NCBI RefSeq assembly: GCF_011493005.1
Contig: NZ_CP049156.1
Coordinates: 1,426,001 to 1,490,000, forward strand
Source of the DNA: Caballeronia sp. SBC1
GTDB taxonomy: Bacteria > Pseudomonadota > Gammaproteobacteria > Burkholderiales > Burkholderiaceae
Direction: 5' to 3'
Length of the DNA: 64,000 bases
Shown here: positions 18,315 to 27,895 of the stretch, in pieces
Numbering within the stretch: the stretch's first letter is position 1
Layout: each line of letters starts with the position of its first letter
Program-made: the position numbers and the translations under genes
Notes under the pieces: model-generated
Database searches by the model: none
Told to the model about the DNA's origin: nothing
The model's input: the letters and a program-made list of their open reading frames with translations, nothing else

Positions 18315-19138
18315 CACGCGCGGGATGCACCGGACGCAACGTCGCGAGACACGAGCGTGGCAGCGAACAGGTTTGCATCGAGTGATGCCAGCCGGTCGAG
18401 ATACGCGACCGCGAAACTGCCGGGCAATGCAGCGTCGCGCGACGCCAACTCGCCCGCGATGCTCGAATAAGCGACAGCGGCGAGGGTCGCGGCCCAACGG
18501 TCCTCGCTATCAGCAACGCCCACGAATGCCGCGACCGTCGCTGATAACGCACACCCAACGCCGGTCACGCGCGTCATCAGCGGTGATCCATTCGATAACG
18601 CGACCGTGCGGCGCCCGTCGGTGACGTAATCGGTCGGCCCGGTGACGGCGACAACGGCGCCTGTATTCAGCGCGAGGACTTGAGCTGCGTCGAGTGCGGC
18701 TTCGGCGAAAGTGGTGCTGTCGACGCCGCGCGCGCTCGATTCACCGCCCGACAAGCTGATGATCTCCGACGCGTTGCCGCGAATCACGGCCGGATGTGCA
18801 TCGAGCAGATCAAAGGCGAAGGCGGTGCGGAAACTCAGCGGGCCGACCGCCACGGGATCGAGCACCCACGGTTTGTGCGCGCGATTCGCGGCTTCGACGG
18901 CGGCGCGGATCGCCTTGCTTTGCGGCAGGTCGAGCGTGCCGAGATTCACCGATACCGCATTTGCCAGCGGCACGAATTCACCCACTTCCTCGCGGGCGAT
19001 GACCATCGCGGGGGCGGCCCCCAGCGCAAGCAGCACGTTCGCCGTGAAGTTCGTGACAACGAGATTCGTCAGGCAGTGGACGAGCGGCGAGCGTTCGCGC
19101 ACGCGCAGGGCGAACGAAAAGAGATCGGCGGCGAGCAT
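18314..19138 (-). CDS. thiM: Hydroxyethylthiazole kinase
   Basis: 274 residues. It phosphorylates hydroxyethylthiazole salvaged from the medium or from degraded thiamine. Family marks: VHCLTNLVVTNFTANVLLALGA, an APAMV segment, LDPVAVG, and the ribokinase-like end TRVTGVGCALSATVAAF. ATG at 19138 gives the standard start. First gene of thiM-thiE-thiD. I see no TPP riboswitch in the 136 bases upstream; only two small hairpins (19162-19177 and 19183-19202), so regulation may differ from the usual. Confidence 0.94.
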   Translation of the reverse strand: MLAADLFSFALRVRERSPLVHCLTNLVVTNFTANVLLALGAAPAMVIAREEVGEFVPLANAVSVNLGTLDLPQSKAIRAAVEAANRAHKPWVLDPVAVGPLSFRTAFAFDLLDAHPAVIRGNASEIISLSGGESSARGVDSTTFAEAALDAAQVLALNTGAVVAVTGPTDYVTDGRRTVALSNGSPLMTRVTGVGCALSATVAAFVGVADSEDRWAATLAAVAYSSIAGELASRDAALPGSFAVAYLDRLASLDANLFAATLVSRDVASGASRA

Positions 19139-19274
19139 GGGCAGGGTGTGAATGAAATGGTGATAAGCGGGATTATCGCGCGCCGGGCGGCTGAGCGCCC
19201 GGTGTGATTTCAGGCTTTGGTTGGGTTCGGCCAGGCGCGATACATACGCACTGGCCACCACTCAAAACCGCCGC

Positions 19275-20582
19275 TCAATGCCTGGACTCGCCGATCAGCG
19301 CAACCGAGTCGAAGGCCCGCTGATTTGCCTGATGCCGCCGCATGACAAAGTACATCATCAGGCAGACGAAGGTGCCGAACAGCACGATCACGAATTGAAT
19401 CGGTACGTCGAGCCAGACGAGCACCGCGTACAGGCACAACATGATGAGCACCGAGAGGTTCTCGTTAAAATTCTGCACTGCAATAGAGTGACCTGCCGAC
19501 AACAGCACGTGGCCGCGATGCTGCAGCAGCGCATTCATTGGCACCACGAAAAAGCCGGACAGACCGCCCACGATCATCAGGAAGATATACGCGACGATCA
19601 GATAACCCGGAACGTGCATCCGGCCGAAATAGATGCCCCAGTGCACGGGAAACAGATGCTTTGAATAGAACGCGAGCAGCATGACCGCAACGCCCATCAT
19701 GATGCCGACCGGCAGCACGGAGAGCGACTTCTTCAGCGGCACGCGGGCGGCCGCGAGAATAGCGCCGACTGCCACGCCGACCGCGATGATCGCCTGCAAA
19801 ATGGCCGCCTCCGACAACGACATGCCGAGGGAGACTTCCGCCCACTTGAGCACGATGAACTGCAGCGTGGCGCCCGCGCCCCAGAACAGCGTGGTCACGG
19901 CGAGCGAGATCTGGCCGAGCTTGTCGTGCCAGAGCGCGTTGAAACAATCGGCGAAATCGGTGATCAGTTTGAGCGGGCGATGCTCCTGCTTCGGATAACG
20001 CGCGCCGGTGTCCGGAATCCGCAGATTGAAGATGGCCGCGACAATGTACATGAGCACGATCACGAGCATCGCGGCTTCGGCGGGGGTATCGACCTTCGGA
20101 ATGTGCAGCCGAAGAATGTGCGAGGCAATGTGCGGACTGATCAGCGCACCGCCCATGACGGTGCCGAGGATGATCGAACCCACGGTGGTGCCCTCGATCC
20201 AGCCGTTCGCCGCGACCAGCCGGTCGGCCGGCAACAGCTCCGTGAGGATGCCGTACTTGGCGGGCGAATACGCAGCGGCGCCAAATCCGACAATGCCGTA
20301 GGCGAGCAACGGGTGCGCGCCGACCAGCATGGTCAGGCAGCCGACGACCTTGATCGAGTTGGTGACGAACATCACGTGGCCCTTCGGTCTCGAGTCTGCG
20401 AAGGCACCCACGAAAGCGGCCAGAACAACGTATGACAGCACAAAAAACAGCTTGAGCAGCGGTGTCATCCAGTTCGGAGCGTGAAGATCTTTCAGCAGTG
20501 CGATCGCAGCGATCAGAAGGGCGTTGTCGGCCAGCGACGAGAAAAACTGCGCGGCCATGATGGTGTAAAAACCTTTTTTCAT
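19275..20582 (-). CDS. lplT: Lysophospholipid transporter LplT
   Basis: 435-residue major-facilitator protein of the inner membrane that flips lysophospholipids inward for re-acylation. About 12 hydrophobic helices are visible. The family N-terminus MKKGFYTIMAAQFFSSLADNA and the loops ADSRPKGHVM and AAYSPAKYGILTELLP match LplT. In enterobacteria the partner is the acyltransferase Aas, fused or adjacent; none is adjacent here, so the acylating partner must lie elsewhere. It is divergent from alr across a 536-base spacer. Confidence 0.9.
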   Translation of the reverse strand: MKKGFYTIMAAQFFSSLADNALLIAAIALLKDLHAPNWMTPLLKLFFVLSYVVLAAFVGAFADSRPKGHVMFVTNSIKVVGCLTMLVGAHPLLAYGIVGFGAAAYSPAKYGILTELLPADRLVAANGWIEGTTVGSIILGTVMGGALISPHIASHILRLHIPKVDTPAEAAMLVIVLMYIVAAIFNLRIPDTGARYPKQEHRPLKLITDFADCFNALWHDKLGQISLAVTTLFWGAGATLQFIVLKWAEVSLGMSLSEAAILQAIIAVGVAVGAILAAARVPLKKSLSVLPVGIMMGVAVMLLAFYSKHLFPVHWGIYFGRMHVPGYLIVAYIFLMIVGGLSGFFVVPMNALLQHRGHVLLSAGHSIAVQNFNENLSVLIMLCLYAVLVWLDVPIQFVIVLFGTFVCLMMYFVMRRHQANQRAFDSVALIGESRH

Positions 20583-20815
20583 CTGATCCGATGCTAGTCC
20601 GCACTGCGGGTGATCCGCCCCGCTCGCACACGGCGCGCTCGTCTCTCGCGTCCGGGTTTGCGCTCAGGCTCCCGTTCAGGCAATTTCTGTTCGAAATGGG
20701 TTGTGTGCACGGCTTTATAACACGAAAATAGATGCATTCTGACTAGCAGTAACCTGCATGACAATTCGCAGACGTTCAGGCCGGAACGTCACCGGTATGC
20801 AAGGTAGCGATAAGG

Positions 20816-20850
20816 TATTGATTCGGGTACTGATTCGGCTATTGACTCGC
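20816..20850 (+). repeat. Short degenerate tandem repeat in the lplT-alr spacer
   Basis: Three imperfect copies, about 12 bases each, of a TATTGATTCGG-like unit (TATTGATTCGG, TACTGATTCGG, TATTGACTCGC). No coding function is seen. Together with the repeat at 21016-21048 it fills part of the 20583-21118 spacer, which holds no supported gene. Confidence 0.5.
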
Positions 20851-21015
20851 TAAATCGGTTATTTTCGAATTTATCACCGCGCGCACGGTCTCTTACCAAG
20901 TGGCCATCATATATATGCAATGAACGCTCGCTGACTGACCGACCCCGAGCAGCCCTATAAAGCTCTGAGAGCCCCTTGAGCAATCATCAATAGGGCCCGA
21001 TCCGGTGCCGCAGTA

Positions 21016-21048
21016 TCGGGTTTGAACCGCAGTCGGGTTTGAACCGCA
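21016..21048 (+). repeat. Direct repeat of TCGGGTTTGAACCGCA upstream of alr
   Basis: Two perfect 16-base copies, 17-base period. Each copy contains the small inverted repeat GGTTTGAACC, so each could form a short hairpin or be a protein site. It lies about 70-100 bases before the alr start codon, near where the promoter should be (CATAAT at 21085-21090). Confidence 0.6.
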
Positions 21049-21118
21049 ACCTTCGGCAACCGTCAAGCTGCGGTCCGCTTGTCGCATAATCACCTGCTTT
21101 TTTTCCAACCGAACTCTC

Positions 21119-22189
21119 ATGCCGCGCCCCATATCCGCCACGATCCACACCGCAGCACTCGCCAACAATCTCGCCGTCGCACGCCGTCATGCGCCGAAAT
21201 CCAAGATATGGGCCGTGGTCAAGGCCAATGCGTATGGTCACGGTGTGGCGCGAGCGTTCCCCGGATTGCGCGCGACTGACGGGTTCGGTCTGCTTGACCT
21301 CGAAGAAGCGGTTAAGTTGCGCGAGTTGGGCTGGGCCGGTCCCATTCTGCTGCTGGAGGGTTTTTTCCGTCCGACAGATATCGACGTGATTGATCGATAC
21401 AGCCTGACCACGGCAGTGCATTGCGATGAACAGTTGCGGATGCTGGAAATGGCGCGGCTGTCGAAGCCGGTCAATATCCAGTTGAAAATGAACAGCGGCA
21501 TGAACCGGCTCGGTTATACGCCGGAGCGTTTCCGGGCAGCGTGGGAACGGGCGCGGGCCGTGCAGGGCGTCGGCCAGATTACGCTGATGACGCATTTCTC
21601 CGATGCCGACGGTCCGCGCGGCATCGGTCATCAACTCGAAGCGTTCGAACGCGGCGCTGAAGGCATTGCGGGCGCGCGCAGCCTCGCCAACTCCGCGGCC
21701 ACGCTGTGGCATGCGGCTTCGCATTTCGACTGGGTGCGGCCCGGCATCATCTTGTACGGCGCTTCGCCGTCGGGCAAAACGGCCGATATCGCCACGACCG
21801 GATTGCGTCCGGCCATGACGCTCGTGTCCGAGTTGATCGGAGTGCAGACAGTGCCGGCGGGGCACTCGATCGGCTACGGTTCGGTGTTCTCGGCCACAGG
21901 TCCTATGCGGATCGGCGTAGTGGCGTGCGGTTATGCGGACGGTTATCCTCGATGTGCGCCCGAAGGTACGCCAGTTATCGTTGACGGCGTGCTGACGCGG
22001 GTTGTCGGCCGTGTCTCCATGGACATGCTGACTGTGGACCTGACTCCGATCCCAACTGCTGGGATCGGAGCGCCCGTGGAGTTGTGGGGCACGAAACTGC
22101 CGATCGACGACGTCGCGGCTGCGTGCGGCACGATCGGGTATGAGTTGATGTGCGCAGTCGCGCCGCGCGTGCCGATGCGGGCGGAATAG
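21119..22189 (+). CDS. alr: Alanine racemase
   Basis: 356 residues. PLP enzyme that interconverts L- and D-alanine for peptidoglycan. The PLP lysine lies in [12 protein letters not shown] near residue 35, and the catalytic Tyr of the C-terminal domain in SIGYGSVF. The Ile/Asp segment [11 protein letters not shown] is also normal. Start ATG at 21119. radA follows after 54 bases on the same strand. Confidence 0.96.
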   Translation: MPRPISATIHTAALANNLAVARRHAPKSKIWAVVKANAYGHGVARAFPGLRATDGFGLLDLEEAVKLRELGWAGPILLLEGFFRPTDIDVIDRYSLTTAVHCDEQLRMLEMARLSKPVNIQLKMNSGMNRLGYTPERFRAAWERARAVQGVGQITLMTHFSDADGPRGIGHQLEAFERGAEGIAGARSLANSAATLWHAASHFDWVRPGIILYGASPSGKTADIATTGLRPAMTLVSELIGVQTVPAGHSIGYGSVFSATGPMRIGVVACGYADGYPRCAPEGTPVIVDGVLTRVVGRVSMDMLTVDLTPIPTAGIGAPVELWGTKLPIDDVAAACGTIGYELMCAVAPRVPMRAE

Positions 22190-22243
22190 AGCGCGGTTGT
22201 TTGGGTAGGTAAGACAGAATAACGACGGAATTCAGGAAGGCGA

Positions 22244-23632
22244 GTGGCGAAAGTAGCGAAGGTCAAGACACTATACGTATGCAGTGACTGCGGCGGTCAG
22301 GCGCCAAAATGGCAGGGTCAATGTCCCGCATGCGGAGCGTGGAACACGCTGGTCGAGTCGGTGGCGGAATCGCCCTCGGCGCATCGCTTTCAAGCACTCG
22401 CGAAGACCTCTCCGGTGCAGCGCTTGTCCGAGATCGAAGCGTCGGACGTGCCGCGCTTTACCACGGGCATTGGTGAATTCGACCGCGTGCTGGGCGGCGG
22501 TCTGGTGGCCGGCGGCGTGGTGCTGATCGGCGGCGACCCGGGCATTGGAAAATCCACGCTGCTGCTGCAATCGCTGGCGGAGATCGCCCGTGAGCGACCC
22601 GCGCTTTATATCAGCGGCGAAGAGTCCGGCGCGCAGATCGCGTTGCGCGCGCAGCGGCTAGGCCTGCTCGGCGATTCCGGCCACGCAGCGCCCGACTTGC
22701 GCTTGCTCGCGGAAATCCAGCTCGAGCGAATCCAGGCAACTATTGATACAGAACGGCCTGAAGTTGCGGTCATCGATTCAATCCAGACCGTTTATTCCGA
22801 AGCGCTGACTTCTGCGCCAGGATCGGTTGCGCAGGTGCGCGAATGCGCGGCGCAACTCACGCGGATCGCAAAGCAGACGGGCACGGCCATCATCATGGTC
22901 GGGCACGTGACGAAGGAAGGCAATCTCGCGGGACCGCGCGTGCTCGAACACATCGTGGACACGGTGCTGTACTTCGAGGGCGATACCCACTCATCGTTCC
23001 GGCTCGTGCGCGCGTTCAAGAACCGTTTCGGCGCGGTGAACGAGCTTGGCGTATTCGCGATGACCGAGCGCGGTTTGCGTGGCGTGGCGAATCCGTCGGC
23101 GCTGTTTTTATCGCAGCATGAGCAGAGCGTGCCGGGCTCGTGCGTGCTGGTGACGCAGGAAGGTTCGCGGCCGTTATTGGTGGAGGTGCAGGCGCTTGTC
23201 GATACCGCGCATGTCCCGAATCCGCGCCGTCTCGCCGTAGGGCTGGAGCAGAACCGGCTCGCATTGCTGCTGGCCGTGTTGCATAGGCATGCGGGCATTG
23301 CGTGCTTCGATCAGGATGTATTCCTGAACGCGGTGGGCGGCGTGAAGATCACGGAACCCGCGGCCGATCTGGCTGTATTGCTCGCAATCCATTCGTCAAT
23401 GCGTAACAAGGCGTTGCCCAAGGGTCTGATCGTGTTCGGCGAAGTAGGGCTGGCGGGTGAAATCAGGCCGTCGCCACGCGGCCAGGATCGCTTGAAGGAG
23501 GCCGCGAAACTGGGCTTTTCGATCGCGCTGATTCCAAAGGCGAATGCGCCGAAACAGCCTATCGAGGGACTGGAAGTGATTGCAGTCGATCGGATTGAAG
23601 AGGCGATCGATCGCGTGCGTTCGCTGGCCTGA
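22244..23632 (+). CDS. radA: DNA repair protein RadA
   Basis: 462 residues. RecA-like helicase for branch migration in recombination. The N-terminal zinc finger is CSDCGGQAPKWQGQCPACG, Walker A is GGDPGIGKST, the RadA-specific KNRFG motif is seen in FKNRFGAVNELG, and the last 150 residues are the Lon-like domain (PRGQDRLKEAAKLG). GTG start at 22244 after CAGGAAGG. All family elements are intact. Confidence 0.96.
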   Translation: MAKVAKVKTLYVCSDCGGQAPKWQGQCPACGAWNTLVESVAESPSAHRFQALAKTSPVQRLSEIEASDVPRFTTGIGEFDRVLGGGLVAGGVVLIGGDPGIGKSTLLLQSLAEIARERPALYISGEESGAQIALRAQRLGLLGDSGHAAPDLRLLAEIQLERIQATIDTERPEVAVIDSIQTVYSEALTSAPGSVAQVRECAAQLTRIAKQTGTAIIMVGHVTKEGNLAGPRVLEHIVDTVLYFEGDTHSSFRLVRAFKNRFGAVNELGVFAMTERGLRGVANPSALFLSQHEQSVPGSCVLVTQEGSRPLLVEVQALVDTAHVPNPRRLAVGLEQNRLALLLAVLHRHAGIACFDQDVFLNAVGGVKITEPAADLAVLLAIHSSMRNKALPKGLIVFGEVGLAGEIRPSPRGQDRLKEAAKLGFSIALIPKANAPKQPIEGLEVIAVDRIEEAIDRVRSLA

Positions 23633-23802
23633 AGCTGCTCGACGGCGAGTTGGAGCCAGTTTCCGAGGGCGCCGTCGATCGGTCCCTTAGTAATGTCGTG
23701 TAAAAAACCGCGAGGTTCGTGTAACCCACGCGGGGCGTGCTTTTTCTATCCTTGTATCGCGACAAACCCGGATACGAGCGGAAAAGGAAAAAGGACTACG
23801 CC

Positions 23803-24066
23803 TTGAAACACGCAGATCAAACTTTGTCTCGCCCTTCATTCCATCTGCGCGGCTGCCGAGTGTCCGCGCCCATTCAGCAGCCATGGGGCGGCGGGTGTCG
23901 GATCGTCGAGTGGATCGACGCTGAAGGGCAGATATCGCGTCGCGTAGTGGCCGAAGACGTGACCGAAGATGAGGTAGTGGCGACCATTCGGTGCCACGTG
24001 AAGGGACGCAAACACGTCCTGGTGGACGACGAAGGAATGCCGCGGCAAACGCTGCCCCGGCGCTAG
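23803..24066 (+). CDS. Small DUF2866-like protein
   Basis: About 87 residues with no signal peptide or membrane segment. It has a basic N-terminus, a core GGGCRIVEWIDAEGQISRRV, an acidic middle (EDVTEDEVVATI) and a basic end. It resembles the DUF2866 proteins known mainly from Burkholderia; I recall this rather than having searched it. The TTG at 23803 follows a strong AAAAGGAAAAAGGA site; a GTG at 23737 would add 22 residues. It is convergent with the ABC-F gene, 20 bases apart. Function is unknown. Confidence 0.68.
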   Translation: MKHADQTLSRPSFHLRGCRVSAPIQQPWGGGCRIVEWIDAEGQISRRVVAEDVTEDEVVATIRCHVKGRKHVLVDDEGMPRQTLPRR

Positions 24067-24086
24067 GGCAGATTGAGCAGCGGGTT

Positions 24087-26024
24087 TCAGCCAATCTGCT
24101 CCAGTTCTTCATGCGCCTCGAGCCATTGCGCTTCGAGTGCTTCTAGCTGACCGTTCACATCGGCCTGACGGCGAATCGATTCCGTGAGTTTCGTCTTCAT
24201 GGCAGGTTCGTAACTGGCCGAATCTGCCACGAAAATATCGAGCTGCGCTTTCTCGGCATTCAGCTTGTCCATCTCCTTCTCGATCTTCGAAATCCGCGAT
24301 TGCAGCGGCTTTTTCAAATGCGAGAGTTTCTGCCGCTCTTGTGCCTCTAGGCGACGCTGCTCCTTGCGGTTCTGCCCAGATTCCAGCGAATCGTCTGTTG
24401 AACCATTGCTGCCCATATCCTTGACCGCCGCCCGCTGCTCGGCCGCATGTTGCAGCAGCCAGTCGCGATAGTCGTCGAGATCGCCGTCGAACGGCTGTAG
24501 CCGATGTTTGGCCACGAGCATGAAATTATCCGTGGTCGCACGCAGCAAATGGCGATCGTGCGACACCAGGATCAATGTGCCTTCGAACTGCGCGAGCGCC
24601 ATGGTCAGCGCGTGACGCGTTTCGAGATCCAGATGGTTCGTCGGTTCGTCGAGCAGCAGCAAGTTGGGCTTTTGCCAGATGATCAGCGCAAGCGCGAGCC
24701 GGGCCTTTTCTCCCCCGGAAAACGGCGCGATCTTTGCGGTCGCCATTTCGCCGGAAAAATTGAAGCCGCCGAGGAAATCGCGTAATTCCTGTTCGCGTGT
24801 ATCGGGCGCGAGGCGCGCAACATGCTCTAGCGCGGAGTCTTGGGGACGCAGCGTTTCGAGCTGATGCTGCGCGAAATAGCCGATCCTCAAGCCCTTGCCC
24901 TCGCGCACTGTGCCGCTCAACGCTTCAAGCGTGCCGGCCAGCGTCTTGATGAGCGTCGATTTCCCCTGACCGTTCGCGCCCAGTAAGCCGATTCGCTGAC
25001 CGCTCTGAATGGACAGCGTCACGCCTTCCACGATCGGCACTTCACCCGCGTCCGTTCTATACCCGCAGCGCACGGTCTCCATCACCATCATCGGGTTCGG
25101 CGAGGCATCGGGTGCGCGAAACTCGAACGTGAATGGCGAAGAAGCATGCGCCGGCGCGATGATCTCCATGCGCTCCAGCGCCTTCACGCGGCTTTGCGCC
25201 TGCTTGGCCTTGGTCGCCTGCGCCTTGAACCGGTTGATGAAGCTTTGCAGATGCTCCACTGTCTTTTGCTGCTTCACATACGCGCTCTGTTGCAACGCAA
25301 TTTGCTGCGCGCGCAGGATTTCGAACTGGCTGTAATTGCCGCCGTAACGCTTGATCTGCCGGTTCTCCAGATGCAGCGTCACGTTACAGACGGAATCCAG
25401 GAACTCGCGATCGTGCGAGATCACGATCAGCGTTCCCGGATAGCGATGCAGCCAGTCTTCCAGCCAGATGATCGCGTCGAGATCCAGGTGGTTCGTGGGT
25501 TCGTCCAGCAACAGCAGGTCCGAGCGGCACATCAGCGCTTGCGCCAGGTTCAGGCGCATGCGCCAGCCGCCGGAGAAGCTTGTCACCGGCTCCTTTGTTT
25601 GCGCGAGCGTGAAGCCCAGGCCGATCAACAGGGTTTCGGCGCGGGCGGGCGCGGTGTAACCGTCTGCGTCGGCGAAAGCGGCGTGCGCGTCAGCTTCAGC
25701 GGCGCCATCGTGAGCCGCCGATGCCGCCGCAATCCGGGCTTCAATGCGCCGCAATTGCGTGTCGCCGTCAAGCGTGTAGTCGAGCGCGGTGCGGTCCACG
25801 GCGGGCGTTTCCTGCGCGACGTGCGCGATTTGCCACGATGGCGGCATCGAGAAATCGCCGCCGTCGGAGTGCAGATCGCCGCGCAGCACGGAGAAGAGCG
25901 TGGTTTTGCCCGCCCCGTTAGCGCCGATGAGCCCCGCCTTTTCGCCAGGATTGAGCGCGAACGTGGTCTGTTCGAAGAGCGGTTTGGTGCCGCGGGCAAG
26001 GCTGAACTGGTTGAAACGAATCAC
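24087..26024 (-). CDS. ABC-F family ATPase (YheS/Uup-like)
   Basis: 645 residues with two ABC cassettes and no membrane domain, so not a transporter. Walker A motifs are GANGAGKTT and GANGQGKST, signatures FSGGWRMRLNLAQAL and FSGGEKARLALALI, and each Walker B ends LLLDEPTNHLD. An inter-domain linker (QTKAKQAQSRVKALERM) and a charged C-terminal coiled coil (about 540-640) follow the ABC-F plan. These proteins bind the ribosomal E site and modulate stalled translation. Whether this is YheS or Uup is not certain; YheS is favoured by the N-terminus MIRFNQFSLARGTKPLFE. Confidence 0.92.
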   Translation of the reverse strand: MIRFNQFSLARGTKPLFEQTTFALNPGEKAGLIGANGAGKTTLFSVLRGDLHSDGGDFSMPPSWQIAHVAQETPAVDRTALDYTLDGDTQLRRIEARIAAASAAHDGAAEADAHAAFADADGYTAPARAETLLIGLGFTLAQTKEPVTSFSGGWRMRLNLAQALMCRSDLLLLDEPTNHLDLDAIIWLEDWLHRYPGTLIVISHDREFLDSVCNVTLHLENRQIKRYGGNYSQFEILRAQQIALQQSAYVKQQKTVEHLQSFINRFKAQATKAKQAQSRVKALERMEIIAPAHASSPFTFEFRAPDASPNPMMVMETVRCGYRTDAGEVPIVEGVTLSIQSGQRIGLLGANGQGKSTLIKTLAGTLEALSGTVREGKGLRIGYFAQHQLETLRPQDSALEHVARLAPDTREQELRDFLGGFNFSGEMATAKIAPFSGGEKARLALALIIWQKPNLLLLDEPTNHLDLETRHALTMALAQFEGTLILVSHDRHLLRATTDNFMLVAKHRLQPFDGDLDDYRDWLLQHAAEQRAAVKDMGSNGSTDDSLESGQNRKEQRRLEAQERQKLSHLKKPLQSRISKIEKEMDKLNAEKAQLDIFVADSASYEPAMKTKLTESIRRQADVNGQLEALEAQWLEAHEELEQIG

Positions 26025-26203
26025 GGCGTGGAGACCCAGGCAAGTACGGGAAAACGCTATTTTAGACTGGCGCGGGTGTGCGTCGCCGGCTCATCGACTC
26101 TGGTGCATAACGTTGACGCAAATTGGCGCGCCGTTGGCCGTTCGGCTGAATGTTTTTTGACCTGCGTTTCGCTTAGACTGGATTTTTTCAAGCGGAGCAT
26201 CGA

Positions 26204-26683
26204 ATGAACCCTATCTACTCGTTTTCGGCGGAAACCCTCGGCGGCGAGACCGTCAGCATGGACAGTTATCAGGGCAAGGTGCTGTTGATCGTGAACACTG
26301 CAAGCGAGTGCGGATTCACGCCGCAGTACAAGGGTCTGCAGGAGCTATACGAACGTTACGCGGATCGCGGGTTTGCGGTGCTGGGCTTCCCGTGCAACCA
26401 GTTCGGCAAGCAGGAACCAGGCAATGCCGCTCAAATTGGCAGCTTTTGCGAGCAGAACTACGGCGTCACGTTCCCTATGTTTGCAAAGATCGACGTGAAC
26501 GGGGCGAATGCGCATCCGCTATTCCGCTATCTGACCGAGGAAGCGCCGGGCGTGCTGGGGACCGAAGGTATCAAGTGGAACTTCACGAAGTTCCTGGTAG
26601 ACAAGGAAGGCAACGTGGTCACCCGGTTCGGCTCGGTGACGAAGCCGGATGCGCTTTCCAGCGATATCGAAAAGCTGCTCTGA
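26204..26683 (+). CDS. Glutathione peroxidase (cysteine type, BtuE-like)
   Basis: 159 residues. Reduces peroxides with thiols (glutathione or thioredoxin). The peroxidatic Cys36 stands in NTASECGFT where animal enzymes have selenocysteine. The catalytic Gln is in [12 protein letters not shown] (with a second Cys that may resolve), and the Trp/Asn pair is in [11 protein letters not shown]. Cytoplasmic, no signal peptide. ATG at 26204 after AAGCGGAG. Transcribed alone, divergent from the ABC-F gene. Confidence 0.94.
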   Translation: MNPIYSFSAETLGGETVSMDSYQGKVLLIVNTASECGFTPQYKGLQELYERYADRGFAVLGFPCNQFGKQEPGNAAQIGSFCEQNYGVTFPMFAKIDVNGANAHPLFRYLTEEAPGVLGTEGIKWNFTKFLVDKEGNVVTRFGSVTKPDALSSDIEKLL

Positions 26684-26946
26684 CGCCCGATTTGCGCCAG
26701 CGACTTGGATGACCGGGGCAAAGACATCGGTCGGGCGCATGGCCGCATTGTCTGGTTTCCAAAAGGCGTCGTCCGGCCGGGCGTCGCCGATCAAAATTTC
26801 CTTACCATGCGTCCCCGGGCAAGCCCCCGGGTTCTTCTACACGTCTGTACTGCTCGGGAACGGTTTGCGTCTGAGGGCTCGGCGACGTCTGCAGGCAGCC
26901 TGACGCGATCGGCAACGGCTCTTATCCGTTATGGTGAGTGTGAAAT

Positions 26947-26989
26947 TATGTCGTACATATTCCATGTTCTATGGGGAATTATGTATGAT
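26947..26989 (+). promoter_or_regulatory. Palindromic operator and promoter before the GntR gene
   Basis: TATGT-CGT-ACATA at 26947-26959 is an inverted repeat with the GT-N3-AC core known for FadR-subfamily GntR regulators. A second TATGT half-site at 26980-26984 runs into TATGAT at 26984-26989, a likely -10 box 35 bases before the gntR start. The segment is AT-rich in a GC-rich region. Autoregulation by the encoded GntR protein is inferred. Nothing else is seen in 26684-26940. Confidence 0.55.
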
Positions 26990-27023
26990 TTAATTTTTCG
27001 ATCCACATCAGTTTGCCGCTGCG

Positions 27024-27821
27024 ATGAAATTAGAAAACGCAGGCTCGCCAACCATGACGAAGCTGCATGAGGCGATTGTTGTCCATCTGGTCGACGCGAT
27101 TGTCTCGGGCGGTTACCCGGTCGGCTCGTCCTTGCCGAACGAAATGGAACTCGCCGCCGCGTACGGCGTAAGCCGTACAGCGGCGCGCGAGGCGATGCAG
27201 AAGCTCGCTTCACTCGGCCTGATCGAGAGCCGGCGACGCAAGGGCGCAACCGTTCTCGCGCGCGGGTCGTGGAAGTTACTGGACGCGTCGGTTTTGAGCG
27301 CGGCGGTCTTGCGCGTACAGGACGTGTCGTTTTTCCAGGCACTGGTCGAAGCGCGTCTGTTGATCGAACCGCGTGCCGCCGAACTTGCTGCGGCAAGGGC
27401 GTCCGAGCGTGATCTTGTACGTATAGAAGCTTCGCTGAACGCCATGGCCAGCGAGGCGGACGGCACGCGCGGCGCGGGCTGGGCGGCGGCAGATGTCGCT
27501 TTTCACTCGGGCATTATCGATGCGGCGGGGAATTGGGTCTTCACGCAACTGATCGGCACCGTCCGGGCCGCGCTGGACGCAGGCATTCGCCTGACCGGCA
27601 AGCAGGCGCTGTCCGCGCAGGCATCGCTGGAACAGCATCGAGAGGTGCTCGATGCAATCCGGAGCCGTCAGCCCGCAGAGGCACACGCTGCAATGACGCG
27701 GCTGCTGCTTGCCACCCAACGTGACTTCAATGCGTTGGAGAAGGGCGCTGTCCATGCCGCGGTTGACAGCGGCGATCGGGCGACCTGCCAGGCGGACTCA
27801 CAGGACCATGACATTGGATGA
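27024..27821 (+). CDS. GntR-family transcriptional regulator (FadR/FCD subfamily)
   Basis: 265 residues. N-terminal winged helix (SSLPNEMELAAAYGVSRTAAREAMQKL, residues about 32-60), then an all-helical FCD effector domain from about 95 with the acid/His metal-site pattern (EARLLIEPRAAELA, DVAFHSGI, EQHREVLDAI). FCD regulators typically sense sugar acids or keto acids. It is followed after 74 bases by a pentonate-type dehydratase and a DapA-family lyase, so it is probably their local repressor. ATG at 27024; the next ATG at 27054 is also possible. Confidence 0.9.
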   Translation: MKLENAGSPTMTKLHEAIVVHLVDAIVSGGYPVGSSLPNEMELAAAYGVSRTAAREAMQKLASLGLIESRRRKGATVLARGSWKLLDASVLSAAVLRVQDVSFFQALVEARLLIEPRAAELAAARASERDLVRIEASLNAMASEADGTRGAGWAAADVAFHSGIIDAAGNWVFTQLIGTVRAALDAGIRLTGKQALSAQASLEQHREVLDAIRSRQPAEAHAAMTRLLLATQRDFNALEKGAVHAAVDSGDRATCQADSQDHDIG

Positions 27822-27895
27822 TCGCGCGCGGCCCTCAAACCGGCGCATCCATCCTTCATAACAACCCACAACAGCCCCACGCCAGGAGACACGGC

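Noticed and set aside
19139..19274. TPP riboswitch before thiM
   Set aside because: None of the conserved aptamer cores can be found on the minus strand; only two small hairpins exist.
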